Below are positions 41,958 to 54,198 of a stretch of 64,000 nucleotides of DNA, piece by piece (position 1 is the stretch's first letter; each line of letters begins with the position of its first letter). The translations under genes were made by a program, and so were the position numbers. The notes below the pieces were generated by a model that worked only from the letters and a program-made list of their open reading frames with translations, had not been told where the DNA came from and did no database searches. This stretch comes from Ganoderma boninense (taxonomy: Eukaryota; Basidiomycota; Agaricomycetes; Polyporales; Polyporaceae): NCBI GenBank assembly GCA_002900995.3, contig CM035310.1:3620096-3684095 (forward strand), given 5' to 3'.

Positions 41958-44137
41958 ATGTCGCGAACCCCGCCCCCTGCAAAGCGCGTTCGACTCGCAG
42001 ATGAAGCGGCCGCCACAGCTGCGTCCTCGCCAGCACGGACTGGCTTCGAACCCCATGCCGATTTCTGGTTTGACGACGGAAACCTCATCCTCGTCGCGAA
42101 ACGAAACATCGCATTCCGCGTATACCGCGGTCTCCTCGCCGCTCAGTCCACTTTTTTCGCTGATAAGATCGCATCTGCATCCTCAGACCCCACCCGAATG
42201 TCCGACGGCTGCCCAGTTGTGCAGGTCACCGACACCCCAGAGGAGGTTGCCCATTTCCTGGCTGTCGTGCTGCCCAAATCAAAACAATTGTACGTATGGG
42301 AGACTCTGATCTCTTGCTAAACGTATCCAGGACTCAGGGTGCAGTTCAGGTTTTATCGACGCAAAGATGACGCGCCGTTCACCTTTGATCAAGTCGCCGC
42401 CGCCATCCGCCTCTCCCACAAGTACAACGTCCAAGACGTTTTAGCACAAGCCATGGGTCTGTTGCAAGAGCGACACTTCTCCCCAGACTACCTCTCCTGG
42501 CTCGAGCGCACAGAACACACCACCATTCTCACTCAGGGCCCAGTCGCTATCGGCGTCGTCAACCTCGCCAGGTTGACCGGTGTGGCCACTCTCCTGCCTC
42601 CCGCGATATACGAATGTGTCCGGCTTGGGAGCGCCATTCTGGACGGCTGGGCGAGGGATGACGGCGTGGTCGAATACCTCTCGCCGCAGGACCTGAAGCT
42701 CTGTTTGGACGTGCGCGATGTGCTTGGCAGCGAAAGCATGGCCATTTTCCTGCGGTTGTTCGACGTAGGGCCGTGTCCAAAGTGCAGCGAGCCCGAGTTC
42801 TTCTGTGCTGAGCACCTGCGCGATGCCAGGCAGGAAACGTTCTCGGAGTACTTTCCGTTCCAGGCCCCCCTGGATCCGTGGAATCCTTCGATGGTGAACT
42901 TTCTGCGGTCGTATAACTTCTGCGACGAATGTCGCACTGCGCTTTTCTTACGAGAGCGTCAGGAGCGCCACGATCTTTGGGGCAGGCTACCTGGTCTGTT
43001 GGTGGAAATGTCTTCTCTCACACCTCCAAACCATTCCTCGTCTGCAGCTGATGCATCAACACCCCATGGACGGAGTCTTCCTTCCGGTCCCACCACGTCC
43101 TCGACCCAACCCTTGTGCGGACCCCTCGCTGGGATGAATCGCCATCCCGAGTTCTGGCTCGACGACGGCAATCTCATCCTCGTCGCCGGCCGAGAAACCG
43201 CATTCCGCATCTACACCGGCCTCTTGGCCTCCCAATCCGAAGTCTTCGCGAACATGTTCGCCGTCGCGAGCTTGAGCGCCGACGAGGCCTACGAGGGCTG
43301 CCCCGTCGTCCCCGTGTACGACACCCCTGTGGAGTTCGCGCACCTCCTGCGTGTCCTCATCCCGAAGGAGACTCGCACGTGAGTGAAGTCTGGACAACCT
43401 AATCCAACGCCCACTGTTTCTGTTCCTCTCACATCTGCGCTTCGCTCCACAGCTTCCACCGCACCTCGCAAGACGCCCCGCGCACCTTCGACCAAGCGGC
43501 GGCGATCGTCCGCCTCGCACACAAATACGGGCTCCTAGACGTCCGCGACCAAGCGCTCGCCCTCATCGAGGAACATGCCTTCCCCCGCACCGCGCCACGG
43601 CCCCCAGAGACAGCCCACCTCCAGCTCACCGTGCACGGCATCAACGCGATCGGCGCGGTCGCCCTCGCGCGCCTCGTCGACCGGCCCGCGCTGCTCCTCT
43701 CCGCGTTGTACCGCTGTGCGACGCTCGGGAGCGCGGTGCTGGACGGGTGGACGCACGACGACGGGCACGTCGAGCACCTCGCGCCCGAAGACCTGAGGCG
43801 CTGCATGGACGCGCATGGCGCGCTACAGGGCGCGCGCGCGATGCTCTTCCTCGAGTGCGCATACGACCACGGCGCGCACCCCGACTGCGCGACCGAGGCG
43901 CAGTGCAGCGACGCGCTGCGCGCGGTCGAAGACGCCATGCTCCGCGAGGAGTTCCGCGCGCCGCTAGCGGCACTCGACGCGTGGGAGGTGCCGCTCGCGG
44001 AGAGGGCGGACGCGTGCGGGCTGTGCGCGCGCTGTCGGGAGATGCTGGGCGTGCGCGACGCGGAGGCGCGCGCGTACGCGTGGGCGGACTTGCCGAAGGC
44101 GTTCGGGATCGAGGTCGCGGGCTGGGGCGCGAGGTAA
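41958..44137 (+). CDS. Double BTB/POZ protein (BTB-3), tandem fusion
   Basis: Exons 41958-42289, 42338-43378 and 43453-44137 join in phase to give about 685 residues. Two full BTB units follow one another in a single frame. Unit 1: ADFWFDDGNLILVAKR, CPVVQVTDTPEEVAHFL, IRLSHKYNVQDVLAQAMG, CDECRTALFLRERQERHDLW. Unit 2: PEFWLDDGNLILVAGR, CPVVPVYDTPVEFAHLL, VRLAHKYGLLDVRDQAL, CGLCARCREMLGVRDAEARA. A Ser/Pro-rich linker (about residues 320-370) joins them, with no stop and no usable splice site that would end unit 1. Each unit keeps the ancestral intron in the same place, showing fusion by tandem duplication and loss of the intervening stop. An in-frame Met in the linker could still start a separate second protein. 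Confidence 0.75.
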
Positions 44138-44547
44138 GGGTGGGGCAAGTTGGCGACGGTGGGCCGATGCTGCTGCGAGCGAGTGTGCGTGTTCCTGGCT
44201 TGTACGGTGGCGGGATGCGCGCAGATGCTGACTCTGACCTTCTCGGATTCCTGCCGTTTGTATTTATGGCGTTCGCTGGGCCCCTGGCACACTTTAAATC
44301 CAGACTCTGACGCGATGGTTCAGCTTTTGTGCGGGTATGTGACGATCTCCGGCTCTGCAAACTGTGGCGGTGTCTATGCTGGAACACTCGCGTCAACTTG
44401 ACCTTCCTCTCGACCTTCCTCTCGACCTTCAAAGCTGTACTTATTAAAGTTATTATTCTTTGGATACTTGCAAGTGATGACGTTATGCATTCGCATCGGT
44501 TCGCGGCGTCACCTTCCACACCACCACTTCGCGAATCACAGCCGACG

Positions 44548-45230
44548 ATGTACCACGAGTATCCTCCCACAAGGCATATTCGAATAGCAGACAACAGTCC
44601 AGCGCCCGAACAGCATAGCGAATTCTGGCTCGGTGATGGGAACTTCACCCTCGCCGCTCACCAGCAAAATTCCGAGTCTATCGTGGTCTCCTCACTGGAC
44701 AATCACAACTTTTCGAGGCTGTCTTCGCATCCGCAAGCGCCAGCGCAGATGAGGTCTTCCCCACCTACCTTGTCGTTCACCTCTCCGACTCACCGGGAAA
44801 CCAGATGCACCTCCTCTTCGTGTTCTCCCTCTCGCGTCTCGAAGGGGGCGATTTCGTGGCAATACGTCCGCCAGGTGCCGCTCGTTTGGCCGGCGGTCTA
44901 CCGCCTCCCCCCCCTCCCCACGCTGACAGGCATCCCCCCCCACACACACGGCTTCTATCTCACCGAAATACAGCCATTTTCGCAGCGGCACGTCCCCCCA
45001 ACAAGTACGTGATCCAAGACATCCAGGCCCAAGCGCACCGCTGGAAGCGCGCGGATGGGACAGTCGAACACTTCAGCTAGGACGACTGGAAGTGCTGCGT
45101 CAACGCGCGCGCGAGGCTCGCGGAGGAAGGGTAGCGCGTGTCTTTCTTCGTCTTCGCCGAGAGGCTGCGCATCTCGTGCACTCGGCCGGACGATTGCGCC
45201 GCGGGCTGCGCTGGAGCGCTGGAGCGTCCT
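44548..45230 (+). pseudogene. BTB/POZ pseudogene (BTB-4)
   Basis: Starts like its neighbours (ATG at 44548, then HSEFWLGDGNFTLAAHQQN), then shifts frame. Recognisable BTB pieces reappear (SASADEVF, VVHLSDSP, YVIQDIQAQA, ADGTVEHFS). Part of the middle is deleted, and TAG codons interrupt the C-terminal unit (DDWKCCVNARARLAEEG, then FFVFAERL). It follows the double-BTB gene in the same orientation, consistent with a third tandem copy that decayed. Confidence 0.65.
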
Positions 45231-45971
45231 GAACAGTGAGCAGTGAACAGTGAACGTGAACAGTCGAGAGAGAAGCCGGCATCGCGGGACTGCGGAAAGG
45301 AGTTCCTCCAAAAGAAGCTGGACCGTCGGTTTTGCTCGCTGTGCGAGAGGGCGCTGAAGTTCCAGGAAGACTCAGGTTGGATGGCGTTAAGATAGGGACG
45401 ACTAGATGGCGGTCTTTTCCCCTACGTGTCCTCGTTAGAGATTGTTGAGAGCCAGTGTGCTCTGCTGCCAATGTCCTGGTGCGCTCACCTTACGCAGTTA
45501 GAAGGATTATCCGACGCGGGGGACTCCAGTTACAGTCACGAGGTCATGACCCGTCTTCGAGCATCGTGCGTCGTACGCAGTAAAGCGCACAATCTTAGCA
45601 GGTGCGCAGCCGGGTAGAAATTGAGTTAGATTGGGGACAATGAGTGATAACCTGTTCAGCGAAGAGGAGAACGGGTGAAGGCCTCAGGAAGTCATTGGAT
45701 CGCCCCGACCCCCTTTCACCGTGAACTGGCGACAGTCCACAGAACCTGCCACTTTTATTGAATCCGACCAGGATCATTCAAGAAGGATCGGAAGCAAGCC
45801 GCTCCGACTGTGAGGCTGGCTCGACTCGCACATGATGGTTCCTTAACGCTCTGCAGGCGGCGATGTTGAACAACCAGATTATACGATCAGATATATAACC
45901 ATATAGATACATACGGAAGATTGAATACGCAAATGCCTCGAGACATTTTCCTCCCCAGCGAACGAACCGCG
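45231..45971. other. No gene seen; short imperfect GAACAGTG repeats
   Basis: Intergenic. Near 45228-45268 the unit GAACAGTGA recurs about four times imperfectly. Remaining frames are short and motif-free. Confidence 0.4.
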
Positions 45972-47339
45972 TCAGATCTCGGGCTTGTCCTTGACGCCGA
46001 GCAAATTAGCCGAGTCCAAACTGGTACGACGCGAGATGACCACGTCCGCATACTGAGCCTCGGAACCCTTCCGAGACGGCCTCCAAACCGTCTGCGCCGG
46101 CAGGGGTGCGTGCGTCGTGTCCGACCCACTCGATCCCCTCCCCGTCCGCAGCACGATCAGGGAGAACACGAGGCCCTGTGAGGCACGCTCGTCAGGACTC
46201 TGCCGTCTTCCAGAGAACGTAAGGGAGAGAGAAATGGAGACTTACCATGAGGGGCGAGAATATGCTGAGGGACGTGTAGTACGCGACGTTCGGGCTGGTG
46301 AGGAACGTGATGAAGAGGACGACCGAGGCGGCGGAGTACACGGCGGCGGACTGGAGGATCGCCTCGAAGACCGGGCGGTACCGCACAAGGTTGAGTTTCG
46401 CCCGGGTCCTCCAGTCCCAGTCGTCGCAGGCGTCGTCACGGTGATATGTGCGCAGGACGCGCCACATGATCAGCGCTGAACAGGACAAGATGGGGGTCAG
46501 CTGGACGGCATCATGGCTGCGGGGCGGACGTACCTGAGGACATTGCGTTGGTAAGGAAGGAGAAGATGAAGAACAGGAGCGGCATGACCGTGCGGCCAAC
46601 ACCGGACATGGAGCTGCCGTAACCGCCAACTGCGGTCATGTCATCCCGACGGTCAGCAGGCATTATGAACGGCGCGTTGGAGGAGGCTACGCACTGGCAT
46701 CGATGATGGAGAGGAGCGCCGGCCCGATTACTACGACCCACTGGCCTTCCCATACAATGAAGAGACGGTATATCTATTCTAGAAGGTCAGCAAGTGCGGA
46801 GACACGGTAGCTCGGGAGGGCGTGCGACGTACAATGAACGCGTTGCCGATTAAAGTCTGCGTAACATACAGGTAGAACCTCGCCGCGTCGACGGACGTCC
46901 CGAGAAAATTAGAATTGTAAAGCGTCGTGTAGATCGTGTCGCGAGATTGTCCGTTCGTGACGAAGCCGTGTGCTGTCGTCTGGACCGTCAAGCAAAGATG
47001 CTACGACTCGCCGCCAAGGTCAGCCCTCCGGCAGTGTGTTCGCGTGGAATGGCAAGCAATACTCACAATGAACGATAAGGCAGACATGAGAGAGCTCACG
47101 CTGAGCGCTATCAGGTTACGTCGAGTGAACGTACGCCGTGGATCCCCCCGCAAAAGCGACCAGGTGCCCGTGGAGTACGTGACGATGAGGATGCCGAAGA
47201 GCATAGCTTCGAGAAAGAGGGCTGCAATGCGGGAGTTGAGGACGTCCCGTTCCATGAGCGTCTACGAGGCGCAAAAATGTTCAATGAGCACATTGAGGAA
47301 GAATCGAAACGGATCGCGTACCGTGATTTCGTTAGACAT
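45972..47339 (-). CDS. Seven-helix membrane protein G, complete
   Basis: A chain of seven GT-AG exons runs from the ATG at 47337-47339 (MSNEIT, then a phase-0 intron) to a stop at 45972. Landmarks: ALFLEAMLFGILIVTYSTGTW, FYLYVTQTLIGNAFIV, IYRLFIVWEGQWVVVIGPAL, PLLFFIFSFLTNAMSS, FEAILQSAAVYSAASVVLFI, NVAYYTSLSIFSPLM, and GLVFSLIVLRTG, plus a short basic tail. No premature stops were found. It belongs with A, D and E and is the best intact member of that subgroup for comparison with E. Confidence 0.82.
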
Positions 47340-48123
47340 TATGGCGTGAGGGTTGCTGCTCCAATGGTGCGCTCCGAGGGAGAAGAAATAAATTACGGCA
47401 AGCAAGAGCGAAGGAAGACGATGGAGGGAAAGGCTTGAGCCTCTCCAGGACCAAGGTGAAAGAGTATTAGAAAGTAGAAAGGTCGGAAGGCGGAAGGCGA
47501 AAGGCGAACGTCTATACGCGACTGAGTCGCGATGCCAACGTATATTGGAGCAACAAGCGCCCATCGCAAATTGCAACAGCCCTCCTTACGAGCGGTGGTG
47601 GCGGTGAGCGACTGATGGCCCTCGCAGAAAACACCGCACTTGCCCCATTCGCAAAAGAGTTTGGAGTCGTCCTGCGCTGCGATCCATGAAGCGGGGAGAG
47701 GACGGCCGGTACCGGTGTAATGATGGGCTTGGTCGCAAGTTCAGGCAAACTCGCCGAGGCACGATGACGTCCAGCACTACTTACGATTAACGTCATGGAG
47801 AGCTCGTGGCACAAAAAATTCAGCACGCTGAAACGGCACCCAACGCGGCTATGCGACTTACCACTTGCCGGAATGCCAAACACCCGGATCAGCCGCGGGG
47901 TCCACTCGCTGACCCTCGGATTCGCGGGCGAGCTTCAGTCAACGACGGCATCATGATCTCGCGCCCCTGATCTTCCAGGACCAGGCGGTTCCCATAGGGC
48001 CTGCATTGGTTAAGAAATTGCAGTATCTTCAACGCACCGCCGAGTCTGCGACGAGGCTACATGGTCAGCGCATTCCATGATCCGACTCCAAGCACAGCAT
48101 TCACGCGGCGGAGGTGGACCGAC
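47340..48123. other. No gene seen; upstream of gene G and left flank of the large transposon
   Basis: Holds the presumed promoter of gene G. At its right end, CCGAC (48119-48123) is one copy of the 5-bp duplication made by the transposon. No coding motif. Confidence 0.45.
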
Positions 48124-48221
48124 TACGGTGTCCGAGCAGGATCAGGTTGAAAAATCAAAAACCGTCGGTCGACGAGTGGAAATCTCGCGGGCGCTGACCT
48201 TGTGACAGGCAGATGGTCGGG
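48124..48221 (+). repeat. Left terminal inverted repeat, 98 bp
   Basis: Identical by eye to the reverse complement of 54101-54198. The match stops abruptly at 48221, inside which the two subterminal regions differ. Confidence 0.92.
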
Positions 48222-48762
48222 CCGCCAGCCTGGTTCGAGGCTCGAGCGCAGGTGGCTGCGGAGCTTGCCGCCCGTCCCCTTCGCCCCGTCTGGCCTGGCG
48301 TTGGCGCCCAAGAGGTCGACCTTTCGCGACTGCTCTACAGGGCCCTAGTCAAAGGTGGGGATCATGATTTTTGGTAGGACAGGCAGTAAATAGGCATATT
48401 AACCAACATGTATACTCAGAACCCTTCCCCAAACTTCCGTGGGCAAGTTACAGGCGGTGAAAGCAACGACTCCGTCAGCGCTTTTGGGCTCGAGATCGGG
48501 TATTAAGCGCGCTCCGGAATGACGGACTCTCGCCAATGTTGACGGTCAGGCGTAGAATTAGCAAGAGATATTGACCTCCATAGCCACGATTTACTACAAG
48601 TTTGAGTGATTCAGGGTACAATTACCTTCTGTGGAGTGAAGTTCAGCGTGCTGCGGCACGGTTACACCTGCCGCGATGTAGACGCCCAAATCAGATAATC
48701 TCGCCATGAGACTCTAGCCCTTCCCTGCCTCCTGCCTCCTGCTTTCGAGTTCATCTCTCAAC

Positions 48763-50402
48763 ATGACAGGCTCTGGGATACGAATTCCGAATCCTAAAGG
48801 CAAAAATCAGCACAAGGACTGTCGTAAGTCCATCATTTGGCCCACAATCCTCATTCTTGGCACGAAAAAAGTAATTACTGACTTGCATATGTCTTAGCTC
48901 CCAAAGACGATCCTCGTGTAGAGTTGGCATTGAGAGACTATCAGAGGCGTAATATCTCGGATAAGGAGAAGATTCGCCGGCTTCTACTTGCTGAGCACAA
49001 CATTACGATGTCGTAAGATCTGTCCAATGTCGCGTGTATGCGGTACTGCACGTTGTATAAGCTGATGTTTTCTGGCACAGGACTGCTACCATTGTTCGTC
49101 AGCGCCGGGAACTAGGTATCAAAGCCAGCGGTGCAACAACGAGGGAAATGACAACCACAGAGAAGCGCCAGCTCGTCCTCGACCAGTTAGCCAAGCATCC
49201 GAGTCGTGGAATGGGACCACGTCGGATCCAGGAGGCGATCGCTGCAGACACAGGAGTGCAGCTCACACGGTAAGTGTGTCTTCCGCTGAACCATGCCGCA
49301 TTTATCTTTATTATATTGTGTGGTGGCAATATGCAGGGACTACATTACAGAGGAGATGCGCCTTCTCGACCCAGACGGTTTTGACCAGCGCCGCCCAACG
49401 AGCAAGAAGATCCACCGTGTTCCAATTGTCGTTCTCGGGCCTGACTATGAGGTCAGCCTAGATGGACACGACAAGCTCAGTGCAATCGGATTCCCCATCT
49501 ATGGTGCACGAGACGTCTGGAGCGGAAAGTGGCATGGAGCCTGGGTGGTTCCCAACAATCGTTACAAGGTGTCGATCGCATATGTCTTCCTCCGTCTTGT
49601 TAAGAAATTAAAGGGTACGTCTCAAGTTGTATGGCTGACAATCTTAGTCTATACACTTACGCATGCAACTAGGTATGCCGTTGCAGGTTACCACTGACCG
49701 CGGGAGCGAGACCGGTGGAATCTATGCATTCGCAAATGCACTACGGTATGTTTAACTTTCTCCCACCTATTAGATTGAGAGGCTCACAACCACACTTCAG
49801 GGAGGAGTTCGCTGCAGAGTATCCTGTTCACGAACTCCCTCCCCATGTGTTTCTCCCGAGTATTCACAACATCACCATTGAGCGTGGCTGGCTCCGGCTT
49901 CGACTCGAGTGGGGCGAAGACGTCAAGATTTTTTGGGAGGCTGGAAAGGACATATACGATGAGATGGACCCAGATCAATAGTAAGTTAGGCCTCATGACT
50001 TATAGTTACCCCTGTGGTCTCACAATATTGGATGGCAGCGAGTTAGTGCAGTGGCTTTGGCCCAAGCTCATTCAACAAGAGCTTGACAAGCTATGCGATG
50101 GTCTCAACAACCACAAGCCACGTCGTATCCGGGGAAAGCTTCTCCCCTCTGGTGAGGCCCCCAATATTCTTTACGCATTGCCTCACAGCTATGGAGGCGA
50201 GCCGGGTGGTCTTTTGCCTGTTGATCTTGACTTGATTGATGAGCTGATGGAGGATCTTGGTGGAGAGGACCTGATTCGATTTGTGTCACGCGAGTACGAG
50301 GCTCGTGCAGAGCAAGTTTTTGCATCCTTGGAGATTGGAGAGCTGAGCTTTCAAAATGTCTGGGATGTTTTTTCACGCATGCTTCCACTGATGAAACTCT
50401 AG
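48763..50402 (+). CDS. Integrase-core (DDE) transposase
   Basis: Seven exons, 48763-48823, 48898-49012, 49081-49269, 49337-49614, 49673-49745, 49801-49980 and 50039-50402, join in phase to give about 419 residues. The first 140 residues look like helix-turn-helix DNA binding (ISDKEKIRRLLLAEHNI, GMGPRRIQEAIAADTGVQL). The catalytic core has an RNase H-like fold pattern. The first Asp is in EVSLDGHDKL, followed by GFPIYGARDVWSGKW; the second Asp is in VTTDRGSETG; the Glu is in NITIERGWLRL. The GHDKL...IYGARD signature matches the integrase-core family common in basidiomycetes and some animals (I believe Pfam's rva_4 group). A C-terminal helical region follows. It would bind the 98-bp ends and cut and paste the element. 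Confidence 0.85.
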
Positions 50403-50468
50403 TATTGTAACATAGCTTGTTTGTACTCTCGAGTATTTCTATGGCATCAGCTCTAACTAGTTGTGAAC

Positions 50469-53400
50469 CTATTCAGTCGTATCAGGAACGTAAATGCTTG
50501 TGAAGCGCGTAGTACCATCTCCAGCAGTCGCCCTTCCCTTACCCTTGTTCTTTCCGCTCGTATCAACCTGGGCTAAATAATCAATTGCCATGACATTCCG
50601 AGCCTTTTGACTGAGGCTGCCAACTATGTCATCGTCATCGTCGTCGTTCCAGGTGAGTCCGAGTGCTTTGCAAACAGAGTTGCACTTGTGCTTCTTCTCG
50701 AAGTCCTTGATTTCAGGCTCGCCCTTGTCCCAGAATCCTGTTTTTGTTGTACCCCATGCACTTTGGACAGAATATTTAGATAAAGTAAGTGCGGTACTCA
50801 TGAATAATACAACGGTTAACTTACGTGTGTGCCTGTGGGTCAAACAAAATTACTTCTGAGTTGTCGTCCTTGACAAATCCTATAGCGGAGGCACATGTTA
50901 TAAGTTTATGCTATACTAGAGTGTCGCTGAAAATATAATAGAGTGCAATTACCTTGGAGGTCCACTAGAACACAAGTTCGGATTGAATCCATAACGACGT
51001 GATGCGCGAAGGCATCGATCGCCAAGCCTGCAATTGTGCGGTTTTCTCCAACCTGAAGTGCACCCGAAAACTTGATCTCCGTATATCCTGCTGACTTTCT
51101 GACGAGAGGCGAAGCAAGGAAGGTACGAAAGAGGACTGCACGCTTATCGATGTCTTCCGTAGCAGTAGTCGAGTACGTCTCTGCAGTGATCTCTCCAATA
51201 AATGCCCCTTCTGCATTGAAGCGGATCTCTGTAGATACCCAGCATTAGCGACTCAACAACATATAGTATGTGACCTCACATACTCGGAAGCGATACACCT
51301 GCCAGGTCCGCACGACGCTCAAATGAAGAAGCAAAGAACTGCGCCAAAGCTAACAGTTTGAGCTCATCCATAAGATATCCGGAGTTTTCCTGCTCGGTGG
51401 CGTGGTAGCTTCCCAGCGGGGCCATCTGGGAGAGCGCGACAGGCTTCTGGAGATATAAGCCCTAAAATCATGGTAAAATTGAATTATGATTGTAGCACCA
51501 AAGTACCAAGATTACGTACCTCAAATGTATACTTGGATGAACCAGCACCGAGCCAGCCACCCTTAGGCTCGTCAGACGACTTGAACTGCTGCCAATCTTT
51601 CGAAATCATAATGGTGTCCTCGACGCTGAGTGTTGCAAGCGATGGTATGCCTGCATCGTCAACCGTGCAAATCGTCTTCTTGAACTTGAACAGAATATAC
51701 TCCAGACCAGGGCGACGAAGTGCGTCTGCGAGCGGGGCAGGTCGAAAAGCACTGCGGTAACGGGTTTCCGAGGAAGTCGTAGTCGATGGTCCGGCAACAG
51801 TGGACGAAGGCTCTGAATAGCTGACATTAGCACGTAATTTCTACTGTACACCTGGACGTCCAGTTTCGAACAAGTTTGAGTGGTACTTACCTATTATTGA
51901 TTCTCCACGTTTTCGTTTGCCCCGAGGCCCTAAACTGCTAGAGAAGGGGGTGGCAGACGCTGTAGTTACTGCACTCCTGACATTGCCCTTCGCAGATGTT
52001 GCGACCGTCGCGACCGGCACACTGCTCTGACTCGAACGCGACCGCTGGGGAATGTAACGGGGTGGTGGCATGTCGTCCTCATCCTAAGTATATTCAAAAC
52101 ATTTACTATCAGCAATAAACGGACGGACCGGAGGGAACACACCTCGTCGTTCCTCCGCGAGGGATAGATATGGATGTTCAACAGGATAGACTTCTCCTTG
52201 TTGGCTGCAACCACCTTGCCGTCCTTCCCAGTCTTCGGCGGTGGCACATGAATGGTATGGTCAGCCACGAGCTGCTGGTAATAGTCGCCCAAGGTCTTCA
52301 TATGAAGGTTGTCGCCAAGGTTGATCGTATATGCTACCTTCGCCTTTCCGGGGGGCTTCGGACCGGCGATCAAAAACATGACATTACTCCTAGTATTGCA
52401 ATCATGTCAGACAGAAACACCAATGATCCCTCGTCAATGACCATCGATCGGTAATTGGTTGAGCACGTCAACTTACCGTTGGAAGTCATCATCTGTAATC
52501 GGAATGTTCATCTTCGCACCAGCTGGCAGCTGGTCCCACACGCTCTTCAGCGTGGCGAGGGCAGCGTCTAGAACAGCGGCAACGGCATCTTCTTTGCCAT
52601 CGAAGATCATCCGGGTTACCCCTTGCGTGCTGATCTAAATATGATACATTGCAAGTGAGCAGTTGATGACGAGCGAAGAGTAGAAAGTCCACGTGCCGCT
52701 GCTGGGACCATCGTCTTTCCCTTCGGTCCAGGCACGACATAGAAACCAAGAATGTCGACACATATGGGGTCTCCTCCTCGTATCTTTTTGAGTGCGACGA
52801 CCTTGTTCTTGACATTCTGAACCTTGTCAGTCGTCGTACCTGGCTTCGCAGGTTTGTGAAGGCGATGGTCGGTAGCCACCTTTTCGAACGCGCTGACACG
52901 AGTCTTGACTCGCTCGAATTGATCAGACGTGGAAACGCCTGTAGCTTTGTTAAGTACACTGGTCTCCAGTCTCCAAATCACTATACGCACTGGCATCACC
53001 TTGGGCGGTCTGTTTACGCTGGCTAGCTTTACTCGGACCTCCCGTGGCAGTGCCGCCCACTGACTGGGAAGAGGAGCACAGTGGAGCGCAGGCACCGCAG
53101 AAGCCGCTGGTGGGTAGGAAAAGAAATACGCAGCCACAGTTCTTGCACTGAGGAGTCTTCTGAAAAGCGGCGGTGCATTAATAGGATACAGGCACTCTAA
53201 CAACAACAGTGATGCATACTCACCAAGATCTCGCTGCAGTCTGTATCAGATGCTGCCTTCGCCAGCTTCAAGCACCGCCCGCACTTAGAAGCATCGAGCC
53301 CTGGAAATGCACCACCACATCCAGTGCATTGCCGCATGCCCTGAAAATAATGTATACCGACGTTAGAACTAGCGGGCAGTGGTCAGTATACACCATTAAT

Positions 53401-53526
53401 TTCTCTCACCAGCCAAGACTCTGATGTTTGCGATACATGTTCAGTATCTAGCCGTAGCTGGCAGATTGCGCAATACTGTCGATCGAGAAGCTCGAATCGC
53501 TGTCCACAGCCCTCGCACTGACGCAT
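50469..53526 (-). CDS. Alpha-type (MHCK/EF2K-like) protein kinase with zinc-ribbon-like repeats
   Basis: About twelve exons and roughly 780 residues. Exons 1-3 (53526-53410, 53340-53224, 53159-52991) each encode one Cys-pair unit: CEGCG...CAIC, CTGCG...CGRC, CKNCG...CGAC. The middle (52938-51900) is partly disordered. It includes MFLIAGPKPPGKAKVAYTIN and a basic GPRGKRKRGES that could be a nuclear signal. The C-terminal alpha-kinase domain spans about 51815-50469: GWLGAGSSKYTFEGLYLQ (nucleotide loop), AIDAFAHHVV, DLQGFVKDD, ILFDPQAHT. The family's zinc-site motif KKHKCNSVCKALGL follows. Catalytic Asp and Gln of DLQG and the HxCx3C ligands are present, so it should be active. Intron 4 seems to use a GC donor at 52696. 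Substrate unknown. Confidence 0.85.
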
Positions 53527-54100
53527 CGTGAATGGGAAGACGGGGCTATGATTGTTCTCGATATCTGGTACATAAATACTCGGAGTCTACGCTATCGGCA
53601 GGAGCACATACCACTCCACTCTCAATCTGCTTCCCAAATCGCAGAAAGACACTTACCTTGTGGTCTGAAAACGACTCGACCAATCCGCCCCAGACGATAC
53701 GAGGACTGTGCATAAAGCGCCGTTGCATGTTGAGTCGAAGCGACATGAGAGCGATCGACTCCACTCACCACACCGAATTTGGTGATCCGTACCTGAACAG
53801 AGCGCACCGTCCAAGAGATAAGTGCTCCTCCTCCGGCCTTGGTTGGCAAAGCTGAACTTGTGGTTGCTGAGGTGGCCGAGACGGACGAGTCCAACGGTGC
53901 ACCATCCGGACATGTGACAAAGGAGAGGGAGAGGGAGTGCAGGTATGGGGAGTAGCAGTGCGCCGTCAGCGAGGCGGGGGTGGGAGGAGATAGTAAGCGT
54001 ACCTGCCGCAGCAGGCTGCGCGGAGATGTGTCTATTTCATACTCCGACAGGCAGGATACAGTCTCCGCTGAGTGCCTGAGCTCCCCGGAGTCCCGGGCCA

Positions 54101-54198
54101 CCCGACCATCTGCCTGTCACAAGGTCAGCGCCCGCGAGATTTCCACTCGTCGACCGACGGTTTTTGATTTTTCAACCTGATCCTGCTCGGACACCGTA
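54101..54198 (-). repeat. Right terminal inverted repeat, 98 bp
   Basis: Perfect complement of 48124-48221; followed by CCGAC, the second copy of the target duplication. Confidence 0.92.

Larger units (their letters stand above)
48124..54198. mobile_element. DNA transposon carrying a DDE transposase and an alpha-type kinase
   Basis: A 6,075-bp element. Its ends are perfect 98-bp inverted repeats (48124-48221 and 54101-54198, starting TACGGTGTCC), flanked by the direct repeat CCGAC (48119-48123 and 54199-54203). Inside are two convergent multi-exon genes: an integrase-core transposase on plus (48763-50402) and an alpha-kinase gene on minus (50469-53526), with their stops 66 bp apart. Both are intact by eye. 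Perfect terminal repeats and intact genes imply recent movement. The inverted-repeat ends and 5-bp duplication mark a cut-and-paste element, but I cannot place it in a named superfamily from memory. Confidence 0.88.

Noticed and set aside
43641..44648. 335-codon antisense ORF over the BTB gene
   Set aside because: Arg/Ser/Ala repeats from codon bias on the opposite strand; no family resemblance.
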